NCBI GenBank assembly: GCA_945948535.1
Contig: CAMFBN010000026.1
Location: 1 to 33,623, forward strand
Length of the DNA stretch: 33,623 nt
DNA from: an uncultured Clostridia bacterium
GTDB taxonomy: Bacteria; Bacillota; Clostridia; Oscillospirales; Oscillospiraceae
Direction: 5' to 3'
In this document: positions 33,548-33,623 of the stretch, one piece after another
Position numbering within the stretch: position 1 is the stretch's first letter
How the letters are laid out: each line of letters begins with the position of its first letter
Position numbers and translations under genes: made by a program
Notes under the pieces: generated by a model
The model's database searches: none
The model's input: only the letters and a program-made list of their open reading frames with translations
What the model was told of the DNA's origin: nothing

Positions 33548-33601
33548 GCGACAATATCCGCTAAACAGGCGATCATGTGTTCGCTATAATGCGCTTAAAC
33601 G
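33541..33601 (+). repeat. 10-bp perfect inverted repeat around the terminal promoter
   Basis: CGTTTAAGCG at 33541-33550 and CGCTTAAACG at 33592-33601, separated by 41 bases that hold the promoter. The left arm includes the fibre gene's stop codon. It could be a pair of operator half-sites or a long-loop hairpin. Confidence 0.75.
33562..33590 (+). promoter_or_regulatory. Sigma-A-type promoter with a LexA-box-like spacer
   Basis: TAAACA at 33562-33567, a 17-base spacer and a perfect TATAAT at 33585-33590. The spacer contains CGATCATGTGTTCG at 33570-33583, which matches the Gram-positive SOS box CGAACATATGTTCG at 12 of 14 positions. It drives whatever lies beyond the window end; 33591-33623 shows no complete gene. 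Confidence 0.65.
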
Positions 33602-33623
33602 GCACACAGCCGAACATGAAGGA

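Noticed and set aside
1..33623. tRNA genes, insertion sequences, integrase or attachment sites.
   Set aside because: No cloverleaf-like pattern, transposase or integrase motif, or terminal inverted repeats were seen; the excisionase-like gene at 4959 alone is not enough to claim an integration module.

Overview
The window looks like about 33.6 kb of a double-stranded DNA bacteriophage or prophage infecting a Gram-positive gut bacterium, most likely one of the Clostridia. Reasons: all genes are on the + strand and tightly packed with ATGA/TGATG-type overlaps; ribosome binding sites are strong AGGAGG; the families (replication-terminator-like protein, DUF551, Tad2/DUF2829, N4-gp56 capsid, Prp protease) are typical of Firmicutes phages; and G+C is moderately high. 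I see no integrase, lysis gene, tRNA, tape measure or major tail protein. With the N4-gp56-family capsid this suggests a short-tailed (podovirus-like) particle. Lysis and lysogeny genes, if present, lie outside the window.

Layout. (1) 1-6815, replication and accessory region: the C-terminus of an SbcC/Rad50-like ATPase, a probable ssDNA-binding protein, a WalJ-like metallo-beta-lactamase-fold protein, a DUF6291-like replication protein, a run of small Cys-rich proteins with an ASCH protein and a DUF551 protein, a replication-terminator-like protein, a helix-turn-helix protein, conserved phage proteins, a Tad2-family (anti-Thoeris) protein and a small coiled-coil protein. A UUCG-loop terminator closes the region. 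(2) 6816-6991, control region with 12-bp tandem repeats and the first copy of a late-promoter motif. (3) 6992-13822, packaging and head: terS, terL, portal, Prp-like protease, scaffold, major capsid protein and a small head protein. (4) 13872-19643, connector, neck/tail and probable ejection proteins. (5) 19659-31826, one 4055-codon gene (36% of the window) encoding a polyvalent protein: membrane-interacting N-terminus, HExxH peptidase, N6-adenine methyltransferase, SNF2-like helicase, coiled coils and a C-terminal ejection-type region. (6) 31901-33547, a collagen-repeat fibre. (7) 33548-33623, a promoter whose spacer holds a LexA-box-like sequence.

How it works together (inference). Three copies of one 36-bp element, TGGGTTTAGA-N13-WTTTGCTAYSATR, stand before terS, the scaffold gene and the fibre gene, so the structural region appears to be a late regulon with its own promoter class. 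The protease gene sits directly before the scaffold and capsid genes, and both of those proteins carry an N-terminal FLQLFA motif resembling a Prp cleavage site, suggesting a self-contained maturation cassette. The giant protein is probably packaged and injected to protect or remodel incoming DNA, as proposed for P1 DarB and other polyvalent proteins.

Most unusual: a 96-codon gene with its own Shine-Dalgarno sequence (23053-23343) lies entirely inside the giant gene in another frame, exactly where the giant protein has a low-complexity linker between its peptidase and methyltransferase parts.
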